DNA of 64,000 bases from Malania oleifera (GCF_029873635.1 NC_080423.1:88891191-88955190); one strand, 5' to 3'. Shown: positions 1 to 11,367, counted from the first letter of the stretch. Notes: generated by a model not told the origin, from the letters alone. Program-made: numbers and translations.

Positions 1-299
1 AACACATGAATCATCATTGAGTAATTACCATCATCATCACAAGAAAAATTGGAAGAGTCATCACAAAATATATTATAGGGTCTAATAGATGAATCATCAC
101 CTAAATATGATAGAATTATCATTTTTTTAATGTAATTAAATGATTTGCATGTGGAACAGCATAGCATTTAAGCACAGGAATATCAATCGATTTATCATAG
201 ATCGATAATGTTATATAGCTACATTCAACCAACAGGGTCATCACAAAGAGATAGAAGAGAAATATCTACCTCAATGACCGTAAATGCCCACTTCTCAGG
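1..299. other. Unassigned left edge
   Basis: I see no recognisable coding region here. It lies just beyond the readable gag of the minus-strand copia fragment and may be its decayed continuation, but I could not align it to the other copia copies in the window. Confidence 0.3.
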
Positions 300-667
300 A
301 TGTCTTTCTACTCTTTTGAACTCGGAGCATTTGGAGGAGTGATCTCTTTCTCTAGGGTCTCTCCATAATTTCTTTCAAGTTCAACCTAGATTTCTTTTGC
401 AGTCTGACATGCCACAAACTCAACAAAAATATCAAAATCTAACGCAAGATATAAAATGTCCATGACATTAGAATTAATCATATTAAAATCATTTTCATTT
501 ATTTGTACACATCTTCTTTTAGCAGTCACAAGTCAGACTCTCCAGTCCATAAATTTCAAAAATATGGTCATTCTAACCTTCCATGTGGCGTAATCGACAC
601 CATAAAATAATGGAGGACTAGTAAGTGATTGTCCCTCACCGAATGGGGATACACCAAAGTGAGCCAT
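300..667 (-). pseudogene. Copia-A gag N-terminal fragment (broken)
   Basis: This is the start of a Ty1/copia gag read on the minus strand. The putative ATG at 667-665 opens MAHFGVSPFGEG, closely matching MAHIGVTPFGEG of Copia-E at 35707. The frame stops at 533 after a TWKVRMTIF segment equivalent to the Copia-E YWKQRMSIY region. About 90 bp of gag seem to be missing there. A second piece (roughly 510-310) resumes with INEND...NVMDILYLALD and ends with CQTAKEI followed by a stop, matching CKIAKEI-stop of Copia-E. Gag proteins form the virus-like particle that packages element RNA. This copy is non-functional. The assignment rests on within-window similarity and on the adjacent primer site and LTR. 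Confidence 0.8.
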
Positions 668-707
668 TGCAATCTTTTTGCAAAAACGTTTAAATCTAGT
701 GCAATGA

Positions 708-721
708 GGCTCTGATATCAA
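708..721 (-). other. Copia-A primer-binding site
   Basis: Read on the minus strand this is TTGATATCAGAGCC, one base from the usual plant TGGTATCAGAGC that pairs with the 3' end of initiator methionine tRNA. It sits between the LTR edge (723) and the gag start (667), as expected. Confidence 0.75.
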
Positions 722-722
722 T

Positions 723-1400
723 TGGTAAATAGGTGTATCCAAGAGGGGGGAGTGAATTGGAAGAAATTTAACTGGTCTCCTGGTTTAAGTCAGAAGTCAT
801 ATGATTTGGTTAACCTAAGAGTATTGTACACAATTCCAAAATATGACGATACCATAAAATATGCGGAATTTTAAATCATGCACATCCTTCATACAATAAC
901 ATATACGTGCGGAGAAATATAAAAAGTGCGGAAATGAAACAGACAATGATATGTTACTCGGGTTCGGCCCAATTGTGCCTCATCCGCCTCAAGTCGCAAG
1001 CCGTGGATTCCAATAAAAGCTCACTTAAGTGTGGAGCAACACCTGATTACAATCAGTCAATACCACAGGGCCAACCTAACCTTAACCAAGTAAGTTAGAG
1101 GGAGACTAACCTCACCTACAAGCCTACCAATGATGGGCACATAGCCATCTCCTAACCAAGTCTAAGCCAATCAGGGGCCTATTTAATACGACTAGTCTCC
1201 CTCTTCGGCCCGTGCCTGGTAAACAACAGTTTATGTGACATACAAATCAAAAAATTGGTAAAGTGATATGGCATTCGTGTGTGTAAAGCAGAGATATGTA
1301 CCCAAATGTGCTACGATCACATAACAACAATATTATTTAATACGTTAAACTCAGTGTGGTCTAAATTTCACATGGTAAAGGCAATTACCAGTCAGTGTGA
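723..1400 (-). mobile_element. Copia-A LTR fragment (U5/R side)
   Basis: The sequence is similar over several hundred bases to the antisense solo LTR at 48452-53950. Shared landmarks are the G-run followed by GTGAATTGG near the edge, the ATATACGTGCGG segment, the GGGTTCGGCC segment and the AGTGTGGTCTA segment. In LTR orientation the edge carries the CAATTCACCCCC..CTTGG module seen at the ends of the LTRs at 24.3 and 35.6 kb. Similarity fades near 1400, so the U3 part is lost. The right boundary is approximate. Confidence 0.7.
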
Positions 1401-1569
1401 CCAACTATTAGCAGATAAATAGTTGAATCAGAATAAGTCAAGACCACGGAGACTAGTTCGAGGGAGGTCGCTAATACTATACCTTAAATTGGCATACGGT
1501 TGATGAGGTAACACAGTCTTAAGCGCTGGTTCATGTAATGGCTTCATAAGGATGTCATCGTGGTTGTGG
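1401..1569. other. Unassigned junction between Copia-A and Copia-B
   Basis: This short stretch matches neither the LTR copies nor the copia interior by eye. It covers the breakpoint where a minus-strand LTR fragment meets a plus-strand, 5'-truncated copia body. Confidence 0.35.
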
Positions 1570-3713
1570 GGATGATGTTAATTACTAATTCAAGAGTGCC
1601 TGACTTAGGAGAATATTACAATTTGAAATATATTCATGTGTCCTAAAACTATTGAACAAAAATGACCAAGAATTTTGATAGGATTTGAAAAGAAATGGAT
1701 GAAAATTTTTCAAAAATTTTATGTTATAGCAAACCCAAAGGGGCACCCAGTCTCCTCGTCATATCATGCGTGTTCATTTTAATTGGAAAGAAAACGATGT
1801 GACGATTGAACTCGAAGGCAAATTGAGAGATGTAAATTGGAGGATACGCATCCAAATTCTTTTTAAAAAATCAACCAGAGGGCAAACAATTTTTTAGAAA
1901 AATTACTCTCGGTTTGGTGGTGGGCCCAATGTACGCAGGTGTACTCTTTAAGTAAGATGGGTAAATTTTGGGTTTTAATGGTGTTGAAGAAATTGGTTTA
2001 GCAAAACGACACTAGTCCTTTACCTTAAGGACAAACTTCGACACGATTACAAATCCCATGGTCCCCGCGAGAAAGATCCTAAGTGTGAAGGAAAAAATGT
2101 TATGAAAATTAATGTGCAAACAAATTGGCCATATTCAATTTGACTATCCACTTAGGAACAAGCATGCGAGAATTAGGAAAGTTTGGGTAGTTAAAGGTTG
2201 ATCTAGCTATCCACCCTCGTGGACCCAACAAAATTTAGGGACCAGCATCAGTCAATTAGTTTATTTTGTAGGTATGCCTAAGATCGTCCTCCTCCAAGGA
2301 CAAGTGGTACATGGATGGTGGGTGCTCATAGCACATGACCGACGACAAAGAAAAATTTGCATAAATCATTCCCAATGATGGAGGATATATTACATTCGGA
2401 GACAATGCAAAGGGACGCATCATCGGGGTAGGTAAAGTTGGTAAGGATTCTTCTCTAACTATTGATAATGTCTTATTGGTTGATGGATTGAAGCATAATT
2501 TACTAAGCATAAGTCAATTGTCTGATAAAGGATATAAGGTATCTTTTGAAAATGATAAATGCATACTAGAAGATAAATCAGATCACCAAGTGTTTTTTAC
2601 TACCGATCGTCATGAAAATGTTTATACTACTTCTCTTAATAACTTAGCTTTACAACAAGTAACTTGTTTTTCTGTTGTAAATGAAGTTAGTTGGTTATGG
2701 CATAGGCGCTTAGGACACGCTAGCATGGACTTGTTGTCTAAACTTGTTAGAAAATAATTAGTAAAAGACTTGCCTAAAATTTAATTTGTAAAAGATAAAA
2801 TTTGTGATGCATGTCAAATGGGTAAGCAAACAAAATCTAGATTCAAGAAAAAGAAATTCATATCTACCACTAGACCACTTGAAATGCTTCATTTAGATTT
2901 GTTTGGTTCTAATTTTGTGCAAAGTCTTGATGGTAAATCATATACTTTTTTAATTGTAGATAACTTTTCTAGGTTCACATGGGTGTTATTTCTTACACAT
3001 AAAAATGAATCATGTGATTAGTTTACCAAGCTTTGTAGGACAATTCAAAATGAAAAGGGATATAAGATAACTCATATAAGAAGTGATAGAGGCACAGAAT
3101 TTAAAAATGAGGGCATAGAAAATTATTGTGACTTAGAGGGCATATCACATAACTTCTCTCCACCTAGGACACCTTAACAAAACGGTGTGGTAGGGAGAAA
3201 GAATAGATCACTACAAGAAATGGGTAGAACTATGCTAAATGAACATAACTTATCTAAATATTTTTGGGCCGAGACCATAAATACTTTTTGTTATGTCGTG
3301 AATAGGGTGTTGATTAGACCGTAATAAATAAAACTCCTTATGAATTGTGGAACAACCATAAACCTAATATTTCTTATTTTCATGTGTTTGGCTGTAAATG
3401 CTTTGTACTTGAAGATAATGAACACCTAGGGAAATTTGACTCTAAATCTAATGAAGGTATTTTCCTAGGTTATGCACTTAATAGTAAAGCATATAGAGTT
3501 TTCAATAAAAGAACATTGACTATCATTGAATCTATTCATGTTGTGTTTGATGAATCTAATCCATTTTCTAAGAAAGATTATGAAGATGATATTGATATTA
3601 GAAAATGCTTAGATAAGTTATCTATTGAAAACAATGCAAGTGAAAATTCAAAAGTAAATGAAAAATCATTTGAAGATAATGAAAATGAAAATCAGGAGTT
3701 GCCTAGAGTTTGA
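1570..3713 (+). pseudogene. Copia-B gag remnant, protease and integrase
   Basis: The gag C-terminal part (from ~1570) is recognisable only by alignment to the Copia-C gag at 8450-8900. The protease region near 2305 reads YMDGGC instead of the usual DSG triad seen in Copia-C and Copia-E, so the active-site serine position is altered. A GAG-pre-integrase motif (WLWHRRLGHAS) lies at 2694-2727. The integrase core follows, with HLDLFG near 2890, SDRGTEF near 3085 and a PRTP-stop-QNGVVGRKN segment near 3165-3200. Stops occur at 2755, 3019 and 3177, with a frame change near 3320. Integrase would insert element cDNA into the chromosome. This copy cannot. Confidence 0.8.
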
Positions 3714-3785
3714 AAATTTATTAGAAACCATCCTATAGATCAAATCATAGGTGAACCATCCCATGGTGTAGCCACAATATCCTCC

Positions 3786-5362
3786 TTGGAAAACCTAGAA
3801 AGTTATTCTACTTTCTTATCCCAAGAAGAAACTAAAAATATTAAAGAAGTCATAGAGGATGAGTCTTGGGTGATGTCCATGCAAGAAGAACATAATAAAT
3901 TTGGAAGAAGTAGAGTGTGGACCCTAGTTCTAAGCCTAGAGATCATACCATTATTGGAACTAAACGGGTATATAGAAATAAGAAAGATGAGAATGGGGTA
4001 GTGACTAGGAATAAGGTTAAACTAGTTGCCCAGGGTTATAATCAGCAGGAGGGGATTGACTTTGATGAAACATATGCTCCTGTAGCTAGGTCAGAAGCCA
4101 TTCGTATGCTACTTGCTTATGCTACTTTTAAAAATTTTAAATTGTTTTAAATGGATGTTAAAAGTGCTTTTCTAACTGGTTATATTAATGAAGAAGTTTA
4201 TGTAGAACAACCACCCGGTTTTGAAAATCACAAATATCCAGATCAGGTTTATCGGTTGTCTAAGGCCTTTGATGGATTAAAACAAGCTCCTAGAGCTTGG
4301 TATGAAAGGTTTAGTGGTTTTCTATTAGAAAATGGGTCTACCCGTGGCAAAATTGACACTACACTTTTCATCAAATCCAAAAATGATGATATGCTCCTTG
4401 TTCAAATTTATGTGGATGATATCATTTTTGGAGCAACTAATGATAAGTTGTTTTATGAGTTTGCCAAATGCATGCAAAGTGAATTTGAAATGAGCATGAT
4501 GGGTGAACTTAGTTTCTTCTTAGAGCTACAAATTAAGCAAGCTAAATGTGGAACTTTCATATGCGAATCTAAATATATTAGGGACTTGCTAAAGAAATTT
4601 AATATGGAAGATTGTAAAATTCTTGGTACACCTTTGAACTTTTCCATTAAGCTTGATAAAAATGAGCAAGGGATCCCTGTTAATGTGAAATTGTATCGTG
4701 ACATGATTGGGAGTCTCTTATATCTTACTACTAGTAGGCCTGATATTATGTTTAGTGTGTGTGTGTGTCCTAAGTTTCAGGCTGCTCCTAAGGAATCCCA
4801 TCTAAAATCGGTTAAACGAATCTTTGGGTATCTAGTTTGAACAATAGAGTTAGGCTTATGGTAACCTAAGCATACTACCTTTGAGATTGTGTGTTATATT
4901 AATGCTGACTTTGCTGGTAGTAAGGTTGATAAAAAAAGTACCAGCAACACTTGTCACTACTTAGGACAATCTCTTGTTTCTTGGTTTTCCAAGAAATAGA
5001 ACTCAGTTGCCTTATCCACAGAAGAAGCATAATCTATTGCGGCTGAAAGTTGTTGTGCTCAAACTCTTTATATGAAACAACAACTTATGGATTTTGGATT
5101 GCACTACAATACAATACTAATTAAATGTGATAATACTAGTGCAATTAACATCTATAAAAATCCTATCTCACATTCATGAACTAAACACATTGAAATTAGA
5201 CATCATTTTCTTCATGATCATGGGCAAAAAGGAGATGTGGCTCTTGAGTTTGTATGCACTAATGAACAGTGGGCAGTCATATTTACTAAACCACTTCTCA
5301 AAGATAGGTTCACAAAAATTAGACGTGAATTAGGGCTCATGCACAATAGAGAAGCTTCTTAG
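3786..5362 (+). pseudogene. Copia-B reverse transcriptase and RNase H (broken)
   Basis: The RT starts with the DESWVMSMQEE segment. It continues through LVAQGYNQQEGIDFDETYAPVA (near 4021), MDVKSAFL (4151) and the catalytic YVDDIIFG (near 4411), which is intact. RNase H follows with DFAGSKVDKKS, SWFSKK-stop-NSVALST and TKHIEIRHHF. The longest open piece is 4151-4840. A TAA splits KLF-MDVKS at 4148, and further stops fall in the RNase H. The frame would end near 5362. The pieces align almost collinearly with Copia-C, so most breaks are simple substitutions or small indels. Confidence 0.85.
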
Positions 5363-5884
5363 TTCAATTTTTTGCATAAATTCATGGGGAGCTTTGAAGT
5401 AAAATTTACAAGTCTTAGCAACTAATATTATTGTTGATATGTCTTAGTGCCTTAGAATTTGTAAATATTGATTATTGTTTATGTGTATAGTTTCTAATAT
5501 CTACAGTATGATAATGATGGCCTTAATTTATGTTTTATTGCTTTGATCATACTGGAACTGTGGATAAACGGCTAGAATCTATAAACTGAAATAGGACATT
5601 ATTCATACAGGATATGTTTTGGAAAGTCATATTTTCAAATGGCACTCTGCCTAAATTTTTCAAACACTTTCCAAGACTTATAATGTATAAATGATGTTTA
5701 CCCATTGCCTAGAATTCTTAATTCTGATGGCCCTTTTTTCTGTTGTCAAAAAGGGGAGATGAAGAGGCAAAAATGATTGGGTGTCAATGATTGGGTGCCA
5801 AAAATTAAGTTCTCTTTAATGCATATTGATAAGGGCAGCCTTCTTAGGCTATATCCATATTTTTGCTTGATGTATTTATCCTCA

Positions 5885-5900
5885 TCAAAAAGGGGGAGAA
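5885..5900 (+). other. Copia-B polypurine tract
   Basis: CAAAAAGGGGGAGAA directly precedes the LTR start TGTTGACC at 5901. The same arrangement recurs at 22240-22255 in Copia-C. It is the plus-strand DNA priming site. Confidence 0.85.
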
Positions 5901-6122
5901 TGTTGACCTTATAGGTCACACCTAGTTTTGATAATGACAAATACCTATTGCATTTAATGCATGTCTGAGGTTATGTGCAGGTATTAAATTGGCAATTTAT
6001 GATGATAGCACAAAGAGAGAGTGAAGTTGAAGACCCAATATATGTGTTGAATTTTATTTCATTTTCATTCAAAGGGTTTGTAATAATAAATAGGACCTGG
6101 TCTGTAATAATCACACACATCA
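5901..6122 (+). mobile_element. Copia-B 3' LTR, first ~220 bp
   Basis: The sequence starts TGTTGACCTTATAGGTCAC and aligns to the complete Copia-C LTR at 22256 through the ATCACACACATCA segment, where it stops abruptly at 6122. The rest of this LTR was not found on the far side of the nest. Confidence 0.8.
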
Positions 6123-6245
6123 TGTAATGAACCGAAGAATAATGGTATTCAAATAATAAAAGAAATGAAAATAGAGATAGGAACAAAAGGAGGCAGTCTA
6201 CGACGTTCCATTTTGGATGGGATAATCCCGAGGAATTTTTCAGCT

Positions 6246-6415
6246 CCTCGTCGACGAGGGTGTAAGAGGAGCTCATCGACGAGGACAGGATTCGTTGACG
6301 AGAAGATACCAAGAGAGGATTTTTGGAAACCTGAAATTCGTCATCTAGGGTTGAAGTTGTCGACGAACTTTCTACAAGACTCGTCAACGAGGTGACGTGG
6401 CTTGTCGATGAATCC
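6246..6415. promoter_or_regulatory. TCGTCGACGA palindrome array upstream of TATA
   Basis: About seven copies or near-copies of TCGTCGACGA lie in 170 bp, for example CCTCGTCGACGAGG at 6246, then forms decayed to TCGTTGACGA, TCGTCAACGA and TTGTCGATGA. A TATA-like TATAAGTA follows at 6421. The same array-then-TATA order recurs in other LTRs of the window. Confidence 0.7.
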
Positions 6416-7004
6416 TGCAGTATAAGTAGGGTTAAACGTGATTTTTTAGCCCATTTCCTGTGCAGAATCTCTCTCTCTCTCTCATCCTTCGATTCTTCCC
6501 CCTTCTCTCCTCAATTTTAAGCCGGATTTCCACTAGTTCGAGGATCTGGGGCTACCACGACACTCCTGAGAAAGTTCTCTGCAAGTCTGCCAAAGCGAAT
6601 CGTCGGTGGGGCTGAGTTGGAAACCATCTCAAATCCAAGGTAAGGCTTTCTACTCAGTATTTGCCTATTTAATAGCCATAGAAAGTGTTGTACGTGTAGA
6701 AATACTAAACTTTAGTTCTGGGGAATGTTGTTTTCATGGTGTTGAACGGGGAACCCTGCGGGTGCAGGAGTCTTTCTCTTAGGGGCTTTTCAGGAACCAA
6801 GTAAGGGGATAAACTAAGCTAGTATTTTATGAAAAATATGTATATTGTTATAGCATTTGATTTCTAGAAAATAAATATATTTATATATGATTTATATTTG
6901 GGAAAATATTGTTGAAAATGATGGTATGTTAAATATGCATAAACCTTATTAGTGTGGCATGAGTAGAAATGATTATGAAAAACTGTTTTCTAGGAATGTG
7001 CTGG

Positions 7005-7312
7005 CATACGGGTTGAGATTTTATATGTTTTTCCAGCATACGAGCCGAGCTATGTGCATGATTTGCTGGCGTATGGGCCGAGCCATGTGGATAATTTGCT
7101 AGTGTACGGGTTGTGCTATGTGTATGATTTGCTGGCGTACGGGCCAAGCTATGGATATATGTTGCCGGTGTACAGGCCGTGGTATGAATGTGATTTTCCA
7201 GTGTACGGGTTGAGCTATGGATGTGATTTTCTAGCATACAGGCTATGCTATGGATATGATTTGCCAGCATACGGACTGAGCTATGGTAAAATGTGAAATA
7301 CCGGCGTACGGG
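7005..7312. repeat. 33-bp minisatellite in Gypsy-A LTR
   Basis: Roughly nine degenerate copies of a 33-bp unit, TTTGCTGGCGTACGGGCCGA followed by GCTATGTGGATGA-like sequence. Because 33 is a multiple of 3, both strands keep periodic 11-residue reading frames, which are artefacts of the repeat. Confidence 0.8.
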
Positions 7313-7559
7313 CCGATGATTTTCATTATATGCGTATATGTGAAAAATGATATGATTGATTTGATAATTAATGATATGAAATATCCATATATCTTAGTTT
7401 CAGTATATGTTATATGATATCAAAACCTGGTTGGCTTGGTCTAGGCTAGCACTTGCACGGTACGGTTGCTATTTGTCCATGGTTATCATGATCATGATAT
7501 TTGTGTTAACACCGCTGTACAGAGTGATGTGAGATTGGATGGTCGATGTGGATTTTAAG

Positions 7560-7705
7560 AAGTGTGTGAGCACCCCTAGTGTATGGACTAGGTCTAGCAG
7601 ACCCATTAGACTTACAGACTATACATTTGACTTGACAATGGTCGTGAGCACCCCTGGTGTATGGACCAGGTCTAGCATACCCATTAGACTTACAGTCCCG
7701 CCTTC
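7560..7705. repeat. Two-copy ~83-bp tandem repeat
   Basis: Two copies of a block starting GTGAGCACCCCTRGTGTATG and ending CCCATTAGACTTACAG lie about 83 bp apart, within the Gypsy-A LTR. Confidence 0.75.
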
Positions 7706-7998
7706 AGGCCACACAACTCAGTCATGTGGGGGTAATACATGACAACAGTCAACTAACCTACTAGGAATATTTTTGTATTATTATTGTATGAGATGATATA
7801 TGTTTATGAAAATGTAGTATGTTCTTCCATGCTATGATGATATATATGTTTTCCCATATATGACATAACAGTTTACTAAATATGTTCTGTATGGTATATG
7901 TATAACACAGAATACTCATGTTGCCACACACTAGTATTAGTTTATTTCCTTTACTGAGAGGCGTCTCATCCCAAAATTTTATAAACTTTTCAGGAGCC

Positions 7999-8875
7999 AT
8001 AAATGAGAGACTTAATGAGCATAATAGGGTTAAGAAAGTGACTGCATTGAAAACTTCCACTAACACATCTAGTGAGTGCAGTGAATCTGATACTGATGAT
8101 GAAATGGCTATGCTAACCAGAAAATTCAGCAGATTCTTCAGAAAGAACAGGAAGTCGTATAAAAAATATAGAGAGTCCACCATTGAGAAGGGAGAGTCCA
8201 ACAAAAGAAAAAAAAAAATCAAATGCTCCTACGTGCTATAACTACAACAAGGTCAGGTACATCAAACCAAATTGGCCACTATTAAAAAAGAAGGCTAAGA
8301 AAAAGAAGAAAGCCATGAAGGCTAGAACATCATGGAACAAACTTAGTTGCAGCGACTCAAAATCAAACCACGGCGACTCAGAGGTCGCTAATTTGTGCTT
8401 AATGACACACGAGGATGAGGTATCTTCTTCTAGCTCATTGTCTTTATATTATTAATACGATGATTGTGATTCTGATTGCTTGCCTACATTTAGAGAGTTA
8501 CAATTTGAATATATTCGTGTATCTAAACTGTTAGGCAAAATGACCAAAGAAAATAATGATTTGAAAAATAAATGTGAAAATTGGTCAAAATTGTTTAATA
8601 TTGCAAAAACCTCTCATGCTTCCATTTTAAAAGAAGAGGATGATATTATTGTTGAACTTGAGAGGAAATTGAAGGATAACTCCAAAATTATTTTTAAATT
8701 CACCGAGGGCAAAAAAAAATTTGAAAGACTACTTGGTGCTCAAAGAAACTCCTTATGTAAAGAGGTCTTGGTTTTAATGGTGTTGAAAATACTAGACGAC
8801 CGAATCTTTACTTCAGACATTTTACACATAAGTCAAAGTCTTATATCCCTTCTAGAGAACCTAAGTGTAGATTAA
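7999..8875 (+). pseudogene. Copia-C gag, central and C-terminal part (broken)
   Basis: The fragment begins INERLNEHNRVKKVTALKTS, matching INERKSKQNEEKRVTALKAS of Copia-E at 36297. A basic, lysine-rich stretch follows, then a degraded zinc knuckle (CYNYNKVRYIKPNWP at 8240-8285), in which the second and third metal ligands are Tyr and the final Cys is Trp. A frame change near 8215 sits in a run of A residues. An acidic/serine-rich segment ends LSLYY-stop at 8455. A coiled-coil-like stretch (8480-8875) repeats the Copia-E segment at 36823. Gag would bind and package RNA. The ligand losses make that unlikely. Confidence 0.75.
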
Positions 8876-9036
8876 GATGTTTTAAATGTAAACAAATTGT
8901 TCATATTCAATTTGATTGTCCACTTAGGAATAAGCATGCTATAATTCGGAAAATGTGGCTAGTTAAGGGAGATCTTGCTACTAACCCTCGTGGACCCAAT
9001 AAAATTTGGGGACCAACATTAGTTACTTAGTTTATT

Positions 9037-10507
9037 TTGCAAGTTTTCCTAAGATCATCCTCCTCCAAGGACTGGTGGTACCTTGATAGCGGGTGCTCAC
9101 GGCACATGACCAGCAACAAGGGAAAATTCACTTCAATTGTTCCCAAGGATGGAGGCTATGTAACATTTGGCGATAATGCAAAAGGACACATCATTGGGGT
9201 AGGTAAGGTTGGTAAGGATTCCTCCCTTACTATTGACAATGTTTTACCGGTTGATGGGCTGAAATATAATCTACTACGCATAAGTTAGCTGTGTGACATA
9301 GGATATAAAGTATCTTTTGAAAATGATAAATGCATAGTAGAAAACAAATCAGATCATAAAGTAGTTTTTACTACCGATCGCCATGAAAATGTTTATACTA
9401 CCTCTCTTGACAATTTAGCTTCACAACAAGTAACATGTTTTTCTGCTGTAAATGAAGCTAGTTGGTTATGACATAGACACTTCGGACATGCAAGCATGGA
9501 TTTATTGTTAAAACTTGTACGAAAATATCTAGTAAAAGGCTTGCCTAAGATGTCATTTGTAAAAGAAAAAATTTGTGATGCATGTCGAATGGGCAAGCAA
9601 ACTAAATCTAGTTTTAAAAAAAAAAAAGAAATTTCATCTACTACTAGACCACTTGAGATGCTTCATTTAGATTTGTTTGGACCTAATTCTATGCAAAGTC
9701 TTGGTGGTAAATCTTATGCTTTTGTAATTGTGAATGACTTTTCTAGATTCACATGGGTGTTGTTTCTTGCACATAAAAATGAATCATGTGAACAGTTCAT
9801 CAAACTTTGTAGGAGAATCCAGAATGAAAAAGGATATAAAATAACTCATATAAGAAGTGATAGAAGCATAGAATTCAAAAATGAAAACATATAAAAATAT
9901 TGTTACTTAGAGGGCATATCACATAACTTTTCTGCACCTATGACACCTCAACAAAATGGTGTGGTAGAAAGAAAGAATAGGTCACTACAAGAAATGGGTA
10001 GAGCTATGCTGAATAAACATAACTTACCTAAATATTTTTGGGCCGAGGCCATTAATACTGCATGTTATGTTATGAATAGGGTGTTGATTAGACCTTCAAT
10101 TAATAAAACCCCTTATGAATTGTGGAACCACCATAAGTCTAATATATCCTATTTTCATGTGTTTGGTTGCAAATGCTTTGTGTTTAGAGATAATGAACAT
10201 GTAGGAAAATTTGACTTTAAATTTGATGAAGAGATAATGAACATCTAGGAAAATTTGACTTTAAATTTGATGAAGGTATTTTTCTAGGTTATGCACTAAA
10301 TAGCAAAGCATATAGAATTTTCAACAAAAGAACATTGACTGTCATTGAATCTATTCATGTTGTGTTTGACGAAGCTAATCCATTTTCTAAGAAAGATTAT
10401 GAAGATGATATGGATATTAGAAAATGCTTAGATAAACTATCTATTAAAAATAATGCAAGTGAAAACCCAGAAGAAAAGGAAAAATCATCTGAAGATAATG
10501 AAAATTA
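9037..10507 (+). pseudogene. Copia-C protease and integrase (broken)
   Basis: The protease has the intact WYLDSGCSRHMTS motif near 9075. The GAG-pre-integrase block (9460-9530) carries a TGA in place of the tryptophan of WLWHRRLGHAS at 9468. Integrase runs from CDACRMGKQTK (9575) through HLDLFG, an altered SDRSIEF (Gly lost, near 9860), a TAA at 9892 and PQQNGVVERKNRS (9943), the best-preserved part. It breaks at 10246, where a 44-bp tandem duplication shifts the frame. The acidic linker before RT resumes at about 10275-10507. Confidence 0.85.
10187..10274. repeat. 44-bp tandem duplication in Copia-C
   Basis: The 44-bp unit GAGATAATGAACATGTAGGA... at 10187-10230 is repeated at 10231-10274 with a single visible difference (ACATG versus ACATC). 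44 is not a multiple of 3, so it shifts the frame. Copia-B and Copia-E have one copy. Confidence 0.9.
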
Positions 10508-11107
10508 GGAGTTGCCTAGAGATTGGAAATTCATTAGAAATCATCCCATTGATCAAATCTTAGGTGAACCATCCTGTGGTGTAGCCATAAGATCCTCCTT
10601 AAGAAATCTAGTAAATCATTCCGCTTTCTTGTCCCAAGAAGAACCTAAAAATATTAAAGAAGTCATAGAGGATGAGTCTTGGGTAATGTCCATGCAAGAA
10701 GAATTTAATCAATTTGAAAGAAGCAAAGTGTGGACTCTAGTTCCTAGGCCTAATGATCACACAATTATTTGAAGTAAATGGGTATATAGAAATAAGAAAG
10801 ATGAGAATGGGATAGTAACTAGGAATAAGACCAGAATAGTTGCCCAAGGGTATAACCAGCAGGAAGGGATTGACTTTGATGAAACATATGCTCCTATTGC
10901 TAGGTTAGAAGCTATTCGCATGCTACTTGCTTTTGTCACTTTTAAAAATTTTAAATTGTTTCAAATGGATGTTAAAAGCGTTTTTCTAAATGGCTATATT
11001 AATGAAGAAGTATATATAAAACAACCTCCCGGTTTTGAAAATCATAAGCATCGAGATCATATTTACCGGTTGTCTAAGGCCTTGTATGGATTGAAACAAA
11101 CTCCTAG
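10508..11107 (+). pseudogene. Copia-C reverse transcriptase, left half
   Basis: This part runs from the LPRDWKFIRNHPIDQILGEP linker through DESWVMSMQEE, QMDVKSVFLNGYINEEVYI and LSKALYGLKQTPS, where Gypsy-B is inserted at codon level after 11107. A TGA replaces Gly at 10770. The right half resumes at 20582 with the missing AWYERF-type segment decayed to AWFERP. Confidence 0.85.
11103..11107. repeat. Target-site duplication, left copy (Gypsy-B)
   Basis: CCTAG immediately precedes TGTAAGAACC. The same five bases follow the right LTR at 20577-20581. Copia-B, which is uninterrupted, has a single CCTAG at the equivalent RT position. Confidence 0.95.
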
Positions 11108-11174
11108 TGTAAGAACCCGAACCGTGTGAGGTGGGTTTATATGTAAAAGAGGGATGGAAAAGGAATTTTGCAGA

Positions 11175-11367
11175 CTTCGTCGACAAGACCATAATTTGTC
11201 GACAAAGGTAGAAGGCTTCTCGTCAATGAAATTCAGAGGTTCCTCGGCAAGAAAAAGCCGAGGGGTTAGGAAAATTTAAATATTAGGGTTCGTCAACGAA
11301 ATCGCTGCCTCGTCGATGAAATCCCTGAAGACCTCGTTGACGAGGACACCACTTTGTCGATGAAATC
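11175..11367. promoter_or_regulatory. Palindrome array and TATA box of Gypsy-B 5' LTR
   Basis: Eight or so TCGTCGACGA-type sites, several decayed (TCGTCAATGA, TCGTTGACGA), followed by TTTATAAAGG about 15 bp downstream. The 3' LTR keeps more intact copies. Confidence 0.7.

Larger units (their letters stand above)
1570..6122 (+). mobile_element. Copia-B, 5'-truncated copia retrotransposon
   Basis: A decayed Ty1/copia element in the order gag remnant, protease, integrase, reverse transcriptase, RNase H, polypurine tract, start of 3' LTR. The 5' LTR and N-terminal gag are missing. The 3' LTR begins at 5901 (TGTTGACC) after the purine tract, and is interrupted at 6122/6123 by a gypsy-type LTR. 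Its protein is closely related to Copia-C and Copia-E. The GSCCAQ-type RNase H region and ~2 kb LTRs suggest a SIRE/Maximus-like lineage, which is inference. No env-like frame was found between RNase H and the LTR. Confidence 0.85.
6123..7998 (+). mobile_element. Gypsy-A LTR, left part
   Basis: The segment starts TGTAATGAACCGAAGAATAA. It has the same internal order as the Gypsy-B LTR at 11108: palindrome array (6246-6415), TATA-like TATAAGTA (6421), CT-run (6469-6482), an exon-like stretch ending in GGTAAGG, long tandem repeats, and a CTGAGAGGCGTCTCA block near 7955 that matches CTGAGAGATGTCTCA at 12816. It ends where copia gag begins at 7999. The probable continuation is 24329-24682. It is a different family from Gypsy-B, and there is no coding capacity. 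Confidence 0.65.

Noticed and set aside
6929..7296. Periodic frames (NHIHS and AYGPSY repeats)
   Set aside because: By-products of a 33-bp tandem repeat, which keeps all frames of that phase open.
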